A stretch of DNA of 14,343 nt from Cloacibacterium sp964530915 (GTDB lineage Bacteria > Bacteroidota > Bacteroidia > Flavobacteriales > Weeksellaceae). Position 1 is the first letter of the stretch. Each line of letters opens with the position of its first letter. A program made the translations under genes and the position numbers. The notes beneath the pieces were generated by a model that saw only the letters and a program-made list of their open reading frames with translations, searched no databases and had not been told where the DNA came from. Shown here piece after piece: positions 1 through 8,236 of the stretch. The stretch lies in contig CAZHCK010000063.1 of assembly GCA_964530915.1 (NCBI GenBank), forward strand, positions 1 through 14,343, given 5' to 3'.

Positions 1-345
1 ATTTTTTGTTTGTTTGAGTTCTTTATAGTATTAATACTCAATATCAACCCAATTTGATGCGTTTTTTTCACTAATGATTTTTAAAAACTCATTATAAAAA
101 ATAATATTTGCTTTTTGATTTATTATACTTTTTTTTAAATCATTATATGTTTTTACTGTGTTGTCAATATTGACCGGTTTAGAATTTTCAAGATAAAAAA
201 CATCAATTTCATTAAGTGTTGAATTAATATTTCTTGGAATTATATTTAATTTGTTTTCCCAAAAGTCATCAATAAAATCTTTATAACTGGTTTTTAAATC
301 ATGAGCTAAATCAAAACCGTTTCCTACTAAAATAAGTCTATTCAC
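1..345 (-). pseudogene. AbiH family abortive-infection protein, N-terminal part, interrupted by an in-frame stop; runs off the window
   Basis: The reading frame opens at a GTG (343-345) and gives 104 residues up to a TAA at 31-33. The N-terminus, with VGNGFDLAH at residues 7-15 followed by LKTSY, is the hallmark of the AbiH abortive-infection family, whose members are usually a few hundred residues long; some block phage growth, by a mechanism that is poorly known. The last residues, NWVDIEY, are followed after the stop by YYKELKQTKN in the same frame to the window edge, so the usual W-x-D-I-E-x-x-Y-Y-x-x-L pattern continues through the TAA. I infer a single-base nonsense change (for example from GAA) or a sequencing error rather than a natural C-terminus. 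The gene is very AT-rich and is the only defence-type gene here. It starts just beyond the symporter terminator, and I see no clear -7 promoter for it. The family call is firm; the pseudogene call is moderate. Confidence 0.75.
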
Positions 346-373
346 AATTATTAATTTTTTCTTTAAATTTAAT

Positions 374-403
374 AAAAAAATCCAACTGAAAACTCAATTG
401 GAT
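374..403 (-). terminator. Intrinsic terminator of the sodium:solute symporter gene
   Basis: Bases 380-389 and 394-403 form a 10-bp stem (one G-T pair) around a 4-base loop. On the minus strand it is followed by a run of seven T (complement of 374-380). It lies 23 bp past the symporter stop and separates that transcript from the AbiH gene. Confidence 0.85.
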
Positions 404-425
404 TTTAAAATATTTTTCTCAAAAT

Positions 426-1982
426 TTATTTCTTTCTTACTAACCATAGACCTATAAAGGTAAGGAGTCCGTTTAGAATAATCAATTCAACTCCTATTTT
501 ATAATCGGTGAAATTACTTACCACATAATTAATAAGATACGTGAAAATTGGTGCTAGTATGGTTACTGCTAGAATAGCATATTTTTTAGAAATCGTGTGA
601 TTCGTAAAAATACCAAAAGCAAATAAACCTAAAAGTGGACCATAAGTATAACCCGCTACTTCCATGATGAGATAAACGATAGATTTGTCATCAATCCATT
701 TGAAAATCATAATGAGAAGGAAGAAAACAACTGTGAAAATTAAGTGAATTTTCATTCTCAATGTTTTCTTTTGTTTTTCGGTTCTGGTAGTATCTTCGTT
801 TAAGTTTAATAAATCTACACAATAAGAACTTGTAACCGCGGTTAAAGCACCATCAGCAGACGGAAATAGAGCAGAAGTTAGCCCGATAATGAAAATTACA
901 GAAATAAACATAGGAAAATAACCTTGCAGAGAAAGTGCTGGGAATAAATCGTCTCCTATAATATTGTTAATGTTTCCTGCAGCGTCTTTAAACCCAAAAA
1001 TATTGGTAATATTTACTTTTCCATTGACTACATCTACCAATTGCGAATATTCTGCGCCGTTTTGCATCGCAAAAAGATAAAGTAAACCTCCTAAAAATAA
1101 GAATGCCAAGTTTACCAACAACAGCGTTCCGGCAAAAGTGAGCATGTTTTTTTTAGAATTCTTAAGATTGTCTACAGAAATATTTTTTTGCATCATTTCT
1201 TGGTCCAGACCAGTCATAGCAATGGTGATAAACATTCCTCCTAGAATTGTTTTTAAGAAAAATGTTTTAGAATTAATATCAGTATTAATGAAATGGGTAT
1301 AGTCTTTATCCGCCAAAATTTGGAAAGCTTCTGGAGTTGAAAGATTAAGATTTGATAAAATATAAATAATACACGCAACTAGGCTGATGATCATAAATGA
1401 AGTTTGCAATGTATCTGTGATTACAATGGTTTTAACACCGCCTTCATAAGTGTAGAGCAGTACCATTAATAGAATTACTGATGCAGTAACCCAAAAAGGT
1501 ACACCAAGATTTTCTAATAAAAATAATTGCAAAACATTAACCACTAAATATAATCTTGCAGTAGCACCAATAGCTCTAGAAATAATGAAGAATAAAGAAC
1601 CAATTTTATGCGCTTCTACATTAAATCTTTTTCCTAAATAGGTGTAGATGGAAGTAAGATTCATCTTGTAATAAAGAGGAAGTAAAATAGCTGCAACGAT
1701 AAAATATCCGATGAAAAAACCAATCACCATCATGTAGTATTCAAATCCGCCAAAAGGATAATTTCCAGCAGTCATTTTACCTACAGTTCCCGGTACAGAA
1801 ATAAAAGTTACACCGCTTAAACTAGTGCCAATCATCCCAAAAGCAACGAGCCACCATTTACTTTTTTTGTTCCCGATGAAAAAAGATTGATTGTCTGAAT
1901 TTCTACTGGTGAAATAAGAAATTACGAGTAGTCCTACGAAATATACAAATACAAAAATTAGCAACACCTTTGCTGAATCCAT
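426..1982 (-). CDS. Sodium:solute symporter (SSS family)
   Basis: This is a 518-residue polytopic inner-membrane protein with about 13-14 hydrophobic segments, the normal size for the SSS family, which couples Na+ entry to uptake of a solute. The family signature shows in the N-terminal third: FFIGNKKSKWW, then the glycine/serine-rich GTSLSGVTFISVPGT with an unwound-helix character, and later GLTSALFPSADGALTAV, where Na+-site serines and threonines lie in this fold. The solute cannot be told from sequence; sugars, amino acids and sialic acid are all known for the family. I chose ATG at 1980-1982 (MDSAKVLL). The frame can be extended to a TTG at 2006, but that TTG is part of the promoter -7 element. 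The exporter gene upstream ends 70 bp away with no terminator visible, so some read-through is possible. Confidence 0.9.
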   Translation of the reverse strand: MDSAKVLLIFVFVYFVGLLVISYFTSRNSDNQSFFIGNKKSKWWLVAFGMIGTSLSGVTFISVPGTVGKMTAGNYPFGGFEYYMMVIGFFIGYFIVAAILLPLYYKMNLTSIYTYLGKRFNVEAHKIGSLFFIISRAIGATARLYLVVNVLQLFLLENLGVPFWVTASVILLMVLLYTYEGGVKTIVITDTLQTSFMIISLVACIIYILSNLNLSTPEAFQILADKDYTHFINTDINSKTFFLKTILGGMFITIAMTGLDQEMMQKNISVDNLKNSKKNMLTFAGTLLLVNLAFLFLGGLLYLFAMQNGAEYSQLVDVVNGKVNITNIFGFKDAAGNINNIIGDDLFPALSLQGYFPMFISVIFIIGLTSALFPSADGALTAVTSSYCVDLLNLNEDTTRTEKQKKTLRMKIHLIFTVVFFLLIMIFKWIDDKSIVYLIMEVAGYTYGPLLGLFAFGIFTNHTISKKYAILAVTILAPIFTYLINYVVSNFTDYKIGVELIILNGLLTFIGLWLVRKK

Positions 1983-2003
1983 TCTTATAAAATTTAAGTT
2001 GAG

Positions 2004-2011
2004 CAAATATA
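2004..2011 (-). promoter_or_regulatory. -7 promoter element of the symporter gene
   Basis: The minus strand reads TATATTTG, a perfect match to the Bacteroidetes -7 consensus TAnnTTTG, 21 nt before the ATG at 1982. No good -33 TTTG is seen; TTTCTG lies roughly at that distance. Its position excludes the upstream TTG as a start codon. Confidence 0.6.
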
Positions 2012-2052
2012 GTTTTTTTAGCGTTTTCAGAAAGTTATTTCAGGGAAAGATT

Positions 2053-3450
2053 TTAAGATTTCATATTATCACCATCTCTGAAATGAAGTCTTCTAAAGAC
2101 AAAGCCTGATAAAATAGTGAGAATTCCCATCACCAAAAAAGTATATCGAAAAGCATTGTGAATATTTCCTTTGATAAGTTGCGTATCACCTTCAAAAAGT
2201 TTTAAAATGATTAAACCAAATGCAATTCCGAAACCTATGGCAATTTGTTGATTTACAGAAATTAAAGAGTTCCCACTACTCGTGTGACTATCTCGTAAAT
2301 CCGAAATAGAAATAGTATTCATAGAGGTAAATTGAATAGAATTGAAAAATCCTAAAACCAAAATTAAAGGTATAAACCAATAAATAGACGTATTAATTCC
2401 TGGGATTGCCATTAAACAAATGAGTGTGCCAATAAGAAAAGTATTGAACATCAATGTTTTTCTGTAGCCAAAACGATTCAGGATTTTAATAACGGCAGAT
2501 TTTCCAAACATGGCAGTGATTGCCATTGGAGCTACAATCCAGCCAGAAACTACTGCAGATTGTCCGTAAGCAATTTGAATCATCAAAGGAATCAATAGCG
2601 GGATTGAGCTTATGCCTAATCTCGTCGCTAGATTTCCTAAAAATCCTACTCTGAAGGTTCTTACCATGAATAATTCTAAAGGAAAAATAGGATTTTCTTC
2701 TTTTTTGGCGTGTCTGTAATAGAGATAAATAAAAATAAAACCCATTAAAAATACCAATAGAACAGGAGTTATATTTTTAGCATTACCCATCCATTCTAGT
2801 GAGATGGAAAGCAACAAAGATGCGGCTGCAAAAAATAGAAAACCTTTAAAATCAAAATCTATGATTTTAGAAAAATAATTTGGCATATATTTTACACTCA
2901 GTACAATTCCTAAAATTCCAATTGGTAGATTTATTAAAAATATCCAATGCCAAGAAAGATAATCTACCATATAACCTCCAATTAATGGACCGAGAACTGG
3001 GCCAATTAAAGCAGGGATAATAGCAAAATTCATCGCTTTCAGTAATTCACTTTTGTCAAAAGTTTTGATAAGTGCTAATTTACCAACTGGTGTCATTAAA
3101 CTTCCTCCAACTCCTTGTATGACTCTTGAAACAACCAAAACAGTTAAATTTGGGGAAAGTGAACACAAAAGAGAACCTAAACTGAATAGAATTAAGGAAA
3201 TAATAAATACTTTTTTCGTCCCGAATTTATCTGCCAGAAAACCGCTAACAGGCATAAATAAGGCCAATGTAAGTACGTAACTTATAATGGCATTTTGCAT
3301 ATTGAGCGGTGACTCGTTCAAATCTTTTGCAATAGAAGGAAGAGAAGTGTTGAGAATAGTAGAATCTAACATCTGCATAAAAATAGCAGTAGCCAATATT
3401 AATGGAAGAATTTTTTTGGTGGTTTCTATATTTTCAATCTGTGGTTTCAT
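2053..3450 (-). CDS. DHA2-family MFS multidrug exporter (MdtD/HsrA-like)
   Basis: This is a 465-residue multi-pass inner-membrane protein of the proton-driven drug:H+ antiporter-2 family. It follows MdtD/HsrA of Escherichia coli along its length and in size (about 470 residues). Visible marks are FMQMLDSTILNTSLPSIAKDL in the first helix, the loop 2-3 motif GFLADKFGTKKVF (MFS motif A), SRVIQGVGGSLMTPVG in helix 4, GPVLGPLIGGY in helix 5 (antiporter motif C) and SWHWIFLINLPIGI in helix 6. In the C-terminal half, TSSGNSLISVNQQ matches the MdtD-like subgroup. It has no membrane-fusion or outer-membrane partner next to it, so it probably works alone. The ATG at 3448-3450 fits the family start. The substrate is unknown. 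Confidence 0.9.
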   Translation of the reverse strand: MKPQIENIETTKKILPLILATAIFMQMLDSTILNTSLPSIAKDLNESPLNMQNAIISYVLTLALFMPVSGFLADKFGTKKVFIISLILFSLGSLLCSLSPNLTVLVVSRVIQGVGGSLMTPVGKLALIKTFDKSELLKAMNFAIIPALIGPVLGPLIGGYMVDYLSWHWIFLINLPIGILGIVLSVKYMPNYFSKIIDFDFKGFLFFAAASLLLSISLEWMGNAKNITPVLLVFLMGFIFIYLYYRHAKKEENPIFPLELFMVRTFRVGFLGNLATRLGISSIPLLIPLMIQIAYGQSAVVSGWIVAPMAITAMFGKSAVIKILNRFGYRKTLMFNTFLIGTLICLMAIPGINTSIYWFIPLILVLGFFNSIQFTSMNTISISDLRDSHTSSGNSLISVNQQIAIGFGIAFGLIILKLFEGDTQLIKGNIHNAFRYTFLVMGILTILSGFVFRRLHFRDGDNMKS

Positions 3451-3455
3451 TACAT

Positions 3456-3463
3456 CAAATTTA
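3456..3463 (-). promoter_or_regulatory. -7 promoter element of the MFS exporter gene
   Basis: The minus strand reads TAAATTTG, a perfect TAnnTTTG, but only 5 nt lie between its last base and the ATG at 3450. If used, transcription would begin almost at the start codon, giving a leaderless or nearly leaderless message. A less perfect TA-N3-TTTG overlaps at 3464-3472 and would give a short leader instead. Confidence 0.45.
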
Positions 3464-3566
3464 CAAAAAATAAAACCTCTAAAATGTTAAGTTTTGATAG
3501 TTTATACTAATCGTTTTTGTTGTTTTGAACAATGAAAGTTTTTGAGAATTTAAATTTTTTTGAAAA

Positions 3567-3595
3567 CAAAAATCCCACAAAATTTTTTGTGGGAT
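3567..3595 (-). terminator. Intrinsic terminator of asnB
   Basis: Bases 3572-3580 and 3587-3595 are perfect inverted repeats (ATCCCACAA / TTGTGGGAT). On the minus strand the hairpin is followed by TTTTT, then a further T-rich stretch. It lies about 20 bp past the asnB stop. Confidence 0.88.
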
Positions 3596-3616
3596 GAATA
3601 ACAATGTTGAATAAAA

Positions 3617-5287
3617 TTAGTAAGAATCTTCATGAACGGAAATCACGGCTCTTCCGCTCGGATCATTCATTTTTTTGAAAGCTTCGTCCCATTCCAGTGC
3701 AATTGGCGTAGAACAAGCTACCGATGGTACAGATGGAACAGTTAAAGCAGCGGTTTCACTTGGGAAATGCTCTTCAAAAATCGTTCTGTATCTGTATTCT
3801 TCTTTATTTTGTGGGGTGTTTTGAGGAAAACGGAATTTTGCATTCGTCATCATTTCATCTGTCACTTCTTTTTCGGCAACTTCCTTTAAAGAGTCAATCC
3901 AACTATAACCAACTCCGTCAGAAAACTGTTCTTTTTGTCTCCAGGCAATTGATTCTGGTAACAAATCTTCAAAAGCTTTTCTCAATAACCATTTTTCAAT
4001 TTTGGGTTCGTGAGCAGTAACCATTTTATCCGCAGGATTTACGGTCATTGCAACATCCATAAATTCTTTATCCAAGAAAGGAACTCTTCCTTCAATTCCC
4101 CAACTCATTAATGCTTTGTTAGCTCTCAAACAATCATACAAGTGTAATTTTCCTAGTTTTCTTACCGTTTCATCATGGAATTCTTTAGCATTTGGAGCTT
4201 TGTGGAAATATAAATATCCACCAAAAAGTTCATCGCTTCCTTCACCAGAAAGTACCATTTTAATTCCCATAGATTTAATTACTCTTGCCATTAAATACAT
4301 CGGTGTAGAAGCACGAACTGTAGTTACATCATACGTTTCGAGGTGATAAATCACATCACGAACCGCATCTAAACCTTCCTGAACGGTAAAGTGAATTTCA
4401 TGGTGAACAGAACCGATGTGTTCAGCAGCTTTTTGAGCGGCAACTAAATCTGGAGATCCTTCTAAACCTACTGCAAAACTGTGCAATCTTGGGTACCAAG
4501 CTTCCTGTTCGTCTCCACTTTCGATGCGTTTTTTAGCATATTTTGCTGCAATCGCCGAAATGATAGAAGAATCTAAACCTCCAGAAAGTAAAACTCCATA
4601 AGGAACATCACTCATCATTTGTCTGTGTACTGCATCTTCCAATCCTTTTCTAATGGCAGCAATGCTGGTTTCATTGTCTTTTACATTTTCAAAATCTTCC
4701 CAATCTCTTTTGTACCACTGTTGAAGTTCTTGTCCGTCTTTGCTGTATACAAAATGCCCTGGTAAAAAAGTCTCAATTTTATTGCAAACGCCTTCTAAAG
4801 CTTTTAGTTCAGAAGCTACAAAGTAGTTTCCGTGTTTGTCCCAACCTTGATAAAGCGGACAAATTCCCATGTGATCTCTTGCGATTAAATAAATATCGTT
4901 TTCAATATCATAAAGTGAAAATGCAAAAATCCCGTTGAGTTTTTCAATAAAATCTTTGCCGTATTTTCTATAAAGTGCCAAAATAACTTCACAATCAGAC
5001 TGAGTGAGAAATTCATAATCAGGGAATTCTTTTCTGAGCTCTTGGTGATTGTAGATTTCTCCATTCACAGCAAGAACTACTTTCCCGTCTTTGGTAAATA
5101 AAGGTTGTTTCCCTGAAGTTGGGTCTACAATCGCTAATCTTTCGTGAGAGAAAACTGTTTTTTCTGATTGGTAAATTCCGCTCCAATCTGGACCGCGGTG
5201 TCTAATTTTTTTAGACATTTCTAATATCTGAGGACGCAGAGCGTCTGTTTTTTGTTTCGCATCAAACAAGCATACAATTCCGCACAT
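3617..5287 (-). CDS. asnB: Asparagine synthetase B (glutamine-hydrolysing)
   Basis: This cytosolic enzyme makes asparagine from aspartate, ATP and glutamine. It is 556 residues long, as in E. coli AsnB (554). The N-terminal class-II glutaminase domain begins directly with MCGI: Cys2 is the catalytic nucleophile once the initiator Met is removed, which fixes the start at 5287. Glutamine-site residues are in place: R50 in HERLAIVDP, N75 and E77 in VNGEIYN, and D98 in TQSDCE. The synthetase domain carries the PP-loop LSGGLDSS at residues 234-241, which binds ATP pyrophosphate and forms the aspartyl-AMP intermediate. GEGSDELFGGY and EGRVPFLDKEF are further family marks. The gene is monocistronic, with its own promoter about 50 bp upstream and its own terminator. 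Confidence 0.97.
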   Translation of the reverse strand: MCGIVCLFDAKQKTDALRPQILEMSKKIRHRGPDWSGIYQSEKTVFSHERLAIVDPTSGKQPLFTKDGKVVLAVNGEIYNHQELRKEFPDYEFLTQSDCEVILALYRKYGKDFIEKLNGIFAFSLYDIENDIYLIARDHMGICPLYQGWDKHGNYFVASELKALEGVCNKIETFLPGHFVYSKDGQELQQWYKRDWEDFENVKDNETSIAAIRKGLEDAVHRQMMSDVPYGVLLSGGLDSSIISAIAAKYAKKRIESGDEQEAWYPRLHSFAVGLEGSPDLVAAQKAAEHIGSVHHEIHFTVQEGLDAVRDVIYHLETYDVTTVRASTPMYLMARVIKSMGIKMVLSGEGSDELFGGYLYFHKAPNAKEFHDETVRKLGKLHLYDCLRANKALMSWGIEGRVPFLDKEFMDVAMTVNPADKMVTAHEPKIEKWLLRKAFEDLLPESIAWRQKEQFSDGVGYSWIDSLKEVAEKEVTDEMMTNAKFRFPQNTPQNKEEYRYRTIFEEHFPSETAALTVPSVPSVACSTPIALEWDEAFKKMNDPSGRAVISVHEDSY

Positions 5288-5336
5288 ATATTATATAAAT
5301 ATTTTAAAAGTTGATTAAATGTTTACATTTCGTATG

Positions 5337-5344
5337 CAAAAATA
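5337..5344 (-). promoter_or_regulatory. -7 promoter element of asnB
   Basis: The minus strand reads TATTTTTG, a perfect TAnnTTTG, 49 nt before the ATG, so the leader would be about 45 nt. No convincing -33 TTTG is seen in the very AT-rich upstream stretch. Confidence 0.6.
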
Positions 5345-5480
5345 GATTTAAAGTTTAAAAATAAAAATAAATTATTGAAATTGATTAATATTTTTAACTA
5401 ATTAATTTTATTTTAGAAATATTTTAATTTAAACGCTTGTTTTGAAGCAAGGATGCGAATTTTTTTAAGTTGGGAAAAAC

Positions 5481-5512
5481 AAAAAAAAGCAACCTTGCAT
5501 AAAGGTTGCTTT
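5481..5512 (-). terminator. Intrinsic terminator of the rsmB-type gene
   Basis: Bases 5486-5496 and 5502-5512 are perfect 11-bp inverted repeats (AAAGCAACCTT / AAGGTTGCTTT) with a 5-base loop. On the minus strand they run into eight T. It starts 23 bp past the methyltransferase stop. Confidence 0.92.
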
Positions 5513-5535
5513 AGAAGTTATATTGTGAAATTTAT

Positions 5536-6738
5536 TTAAACTCTTTCAATCAGCGCCATATAAAATCCGTCAAAACCTGTACTTGGCATTACTTTTTCTT
5601 CTTTTATTAATTTGAAATCAGGATTGTTTTTCAAGAAATTTTCAACCTGTTCATTGTTTTCACTTGGCAAGATAGAACAAGTGGCGTAAACCATTTTTCC
5701 ACCTTTTCTAATGATTTTAGAATAATCTTGAAGAATGGTTTCTTGCTCTTTTCTAATTCTATCGATAAAATCTTGGTCAATTTTCCATTTAGAATCTGGG
5801 TTTCTTTTTAAAACGCCTAAACCAGAACACGGTGCGTCTATCAAAAGTCTGTCTGCCTTTTCGTGCAGTCTTTTGATGACTTTATTATCTGTAATTTCTC
5901 TGGTTTCTATATTGTGAGCTCCCGCTCTTTTTGCTCTACGCTTTAGTTCGGCTAATTTCCAGCCGTGAATGTCCATAGCAATGATTTGCCCTTTATTTTC
6001 CATCAAAGCAGCAAGGTGAAGTGTTTTTCCACCAGCTCCAGCACAAGCATCCACTACACGCATTCCGGGTTTTACGTCTAGAAATTCTCCAATTTTTTGT
6101 GAACCAGCATCTTGTACTTCGAAAAATCCATCTTTAAAAGCCGAAGTTAAGAACACATTTTTCTTTTCTTCTAATTGAACAGCATTTTCGAAGCCCGGAA
6201 CTTGAAAACTTTCTACATTTTCGTGTTTTAGTTCTTCGATTAAGTGTTTTGTTGAGGTTTTCAAAGAATTGGCACGTAAAATAGTTGGCGCTTGTTCATT
6301 AAGCGCAATCATTTCTTTTTCCCAGTTTTCGCCGAGTTCTTTTTCTAAAGTTTCAACCAACCAATCTGGAATAGAATGTTCAAAAGCTTTAGTAGGAACA
6401 GTTCCTTTCTTTAGTTTAGTAATAATATCCGCAACTTTTATTCCTTGAAATTCTTCGAATTTTTTATATTCTGTTTCGCTCCAAAGTAGATAGGCAAGGA
6501 TAAGTCTATAAATGTTATTGGGTTTTGCGCCTTCTCCAATGTAATATTCTAGGCGTTTTTTCCAACGGATAATGTTGTAGAAAATTTCAGAAACTACCTT
6601 TCTGTCATCGCTTCCCCATTTTTTATGAGCTTTCAAAAGTCTTTCTATAACTTTATCTGCGTATTTATTTTTTTCGAAAAAAGTTTCTTGTAGTGCATCG
6701 TGAATACCGATGAGTAGATTTCTGTGAATTAATTGCAT
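5536..6738 (-). CDS. rsmB: RsmB/NOP-type rRNA (cytosine-C5) methyltransferase
   Basis: This is a SAM-dependent m5C methyltransferase of the RsmB (Sun/Fmu) type; the E. coli enzyme (429 residues) methylates C967 of 16S rRNA. From the ATG at 6736-6738 the protein has 400 residues. The first third (IHRNLLIGIHDALQ ... DRKVVSEIFYNIIRWKKRLEYYI) resembles the NusB-like RNA-binding domain. The Rossmann domain shows the SAM loop VVDACAGAGGKT, motif IV DAPCSGLG and motif VI YATCSILPSENNEQV. The cysteine in ATCS is the catalytic nucleophile in this family and the one in APCS helps release the product. The frame also extends to a TTG at 6792, but that TTG lies in the -7 promoter element, so the extension is not expected to be translated. 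The family is certain; the exact target base in this organism is assigned by homology. Confidence 0.9.
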   Translation of the reverse strand: MQLIHRNLLIGIHDALQETFFEKNKYADKVIERLLKAHKKWGSDDRKVVSEIFYNIIRWKKRLEYYIGEGAKPNNIYRLILAYLLWSETEYKKFEEFQGIKVADIITKLKKGTVPTKAFEHSIPDWLVETLEKELGENWEKEMIALNEQAPTILRANSLKTSTKHLIEELKHENVESFQVPGFENAVQLEEKKNVFLTSAFKDGFFEVQDAGSQKIGEFLDVKPGMRVVDACAGAGGKTLHLAALMENKGQIIAMDIHGWKLAELKRRAKRAGAHNIETREITDNKVIKRLHEKADRLLIDAPCSGLGVLKRNPDSKWKIDQDFIDRIRKEQETILQDYSKIIRKGGKMVYATCSILPSENNEQVENFLKNNPDFKLIKEEKVMPSTGFDGFYMALIERV

Positions 6739-6789
6739 AATTTTTAAATTCCTTAGGCAGTCAGTTTTCAGCTTTCTGCTATTTTTTTG

Positions 6790-6797
6790 CAAAAATA
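6790..6797 (-). promoter_or_regulatory. -7 promoter element of the rsmB-type gene
   Basis: The minus strand reads TATTTTTG, a perfect TAnnTTTG, 51 nt upstream of the ATG at 6738. It sets the transcript start near 6785 and rules out the TTG at 6792 as a start codon. Confidence 0.6.
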
Positions 6798-6855
6798 CGG
6801 ATTTTTTTATTGGAAGTTGGGAGCATGAAGTTTGTCTTTCCTAAAAAGTTAAGAA

Positions 6856-7359
6856 TTATTTTATTTTTTGGATTTTAATTTCAAAACCTGGTTTTTCATA
6901 TTTTGAAAATATTTCATCTTCAGTGATGTCAATATATTTTAAAATATATCTTGGGAAAATGTATGAATGAATTATAGCGGAATTTTTATCATTTTTTTCA
7001 ATTGAATAAACAAATTTTTTATTGTCAAAATTTATGTTTAACCAATCTGAATTTGGTTGATTAAATTCGTCAATTAAATTCAAAGTATAAGTTCCTTCGA
7101 TTTTGCAATTTTCTTTTTCTTGGTTTGAGAAAATGATTTGATGGTCACTTTTAAATTCAATAATTGCATCTTTGTCGAGTTGGCAAATTTTATCATCATA
7201 TTGGAACGGAAAAAATTCAAAAGGTTGTTCTGAAATTTTCCATTTTCCAACAATCCAATCTATATTTTCAGAATTATTTTTGATTGAAAGACTATTTTGA
7301 GTTTCAGACTTCTTACATCCAAAAAGAAAAAACAAAGAAAAAATCCATAAATATTTCAT
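6856..7359 (-). CDS. Small predicted lipoprotein, possibly lipocalin-like
   Basis: This is a 167-residue protein of unknown function. Its N-terminus is a lipoprotein signal: a short hydrophobic run MKYLWIFSLFFLFG followed by Cys15 in the lipobox LFGC, so the mature protein should be lipid-anchored in the envelope. After a short Ser/Asn-rich linker it reads DWIVGKWKISEQP, then alternating strand-like segments including IIEFKSDHQIIFSN and KIEGTYTLN. The G-x-W start and the strand pattern resemble the lipocalin-like small lipoproteins common in Bacteroidetes, but this is a fold guess, not a family match. The ATG at 7357-7359 is fixed by the signal peptide. The rsmB-type gene follows 117 bp downstream on the same strand with its own promoter; no terminator is seen between them. 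Base composition is more AT-rich than the neighbours. Confidence 0.75.
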   Translation of the reverse strand: MKYLWIFSLFFLFGCKKSETQNSLSIKNNSENIDWIVGKWKISEQPFEFFPFQYDDKICQLDKDAIIEFKSDHQIIFSNQEKENCKIEGTYTLNLIDEFNQPNSDWLNINFDNKKFVYSIEKNDKNSAIIHSYIFPRYILKYIDITEDEIFSKYEKPGFEIKIQKIK

Positions 7360-7444
7360 GATTAATTTTTTTTTAAATTTAACTAAAATCTCCGAAAAAC
7401 AATAAAACTTCCAGCATCCATTCTTCCATCTTCAATCAAATTAA

Positions 7445-7452
7445 TATATTTG
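7445..7452 (+). promoter_or_regulatory. -7 promoter element of the outer-membrane protein gene
   Basis: TATATTTG, a perfect TAnnTTTG, ends 16 nt before the ATG at 7469. No clear -33 TTTG precedes it. Confidence 0.6.
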
Positions 7453-7468
7453 CCGAAAATCAAAATAA

Positions 7469-8212
7469 ATGAGAAAACTACTATTAGGAACATTATTTTT
7501 ACTGAGTTTAAGTATGAATGCTCAGGAAAATGACACGCAAAGAAGAAACATTATCAAAACCAATGTTACTGCTTTTGCATTTAAGAATTTTCAATTGAAT
7601 TATGAAAGAGTTTTTACCAAAACATTTTCACTGTCTGTAAGTTATGGAATGATACCAGAAGGTAAATTGCCATTTTCTTCACTTTTACCTAATGATAGTG
7701 AGGTGAACTTAGAAGAAGTAGAACTCGGTGGAAGTAATGCTACTTTAGAAACCAGATTTTATTTAGGAAAAAAAGGTTATGGTCATGGTTTTTATTTAGC
7801 TCCTTATTATAGATATTCTACCTTCAAAGTTTCAAATTTTACAGAAACCATAGATATGGAAACCAATGGAGTAGTGTATGATACCGTAGACGTTACTTTC
7901 AAAGGAAATTCTACAGCTCACAGCGCAGGTTTATTAATTGGTGCGCAATGGTTTTTAGGCAAAAAAGATAATTTCGTTTTAGATGCATGGTTTTTAGGTG
8001 CTCATTATGGAACATCAACCGGAGATTTAGATGGTATTACAGATAGATCATTAACTTCAGTTGAGCAACAGCAAGTTCAGGATGAATTAGACAACTTAGA
8101 TATTCCAGTGGTAAAATACAAAGCTACTGTAAATGCAAATGGTGCTAATCTAAAAGTAGACGGACCTTGGGCTGGTTTAAGAGCAGGGATTTCTTTAGGT
8201 TACAGATTTTAA
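7469..8212 (+). CDS. Secreted, probable outer-membrane beta-barrel protein (DUF3575-like)
   Basis: The 247-residue product begins with a signal peptide, MRKLLLGTLFLLSLSMNAQ, with cleavage expected after NAQ. The mature part opens with RRNIIKTNVTAFAFKNFQLNYERVF, a pattern seen in small Bacteroidetes outer-membrane proteins of the DUF3575 type. It continues as alternating amphipathic strands separated by acidic loops (FYLGKKGYGHGFYLAPYYRYSTF, AHSAGLLIGAQWFLG, LDAWFLGAHYG). The C-terminus, GLRAGISLGYRF, ends in Phe with alternating aromatic/hydrophobic residues, the usual beta-signal for insertion by the BAM machinery. A barrel is well supported; the physiological role is unknown. It is divergent from the lipoprotein gene (109 bp apart). 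The yjdM promoter starts only 2 bases after its stop, and no terminator is visible. Confidence 0.75.
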   Translation: MRKLLLGTLFLLSLSMNAQENDTQRRNIIKTNVTAFAFKNFQLNYERVFTKTFSLSVSYGMIPEGKLPFSSLLPNDSEVNLEEVELGGSNATLETRFYLGKKGYGHGFYLAPYYRYSTFKVSNFTETIDMETNGVVYDTVDVTFKGNSTAHSAGLLIGAQWFLGKKDNFVLDAWFLGAHYGTSTGDLDGITDRSLTSVEQQQVQDELDNLDIPVVKYKATVNANGANLKVDGPWAGLRAGISLGYRF

Positions 8213-8214
8213 AG

Positions 8215-8222
8215 TATCTTTG
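8215..8222 (+). promoter_or_regulatory. -7 promoter element of yjdM
   Basis: TATCTTTG, a perfect TAnnTTTG, ends 14 nt before the ATG at 8237. It begins 2 bases after the stop codon of the preceding gene, so yjdM can be transcribed on its own. Confidence 0.6.
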
Positions 8223-8236
8223 CAAAAAATTAAAAA

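Noticed and set aside
2007..2052. Gap between the MFS exporter and the symporter, examined for a terminator or an operon link.
   Set aside because: No hairpin is found, but the symporter has its own -7 element and the two genes share no function, so I do not call an operon.
3053..4346. Several plus-strand frames of 67-98 codons antisense to the MFS exporter and asnB.
   Set aside because: All lie within conserved genes on the minus strand and have no protein features of their own.
5317..5330. Small inverted repeat AAATG-N4-CATTT between the asnB promoter and start, considered as an operator.
   Set aside because: Five AT-rich base pairs are too weak to support a binding site in this composition.
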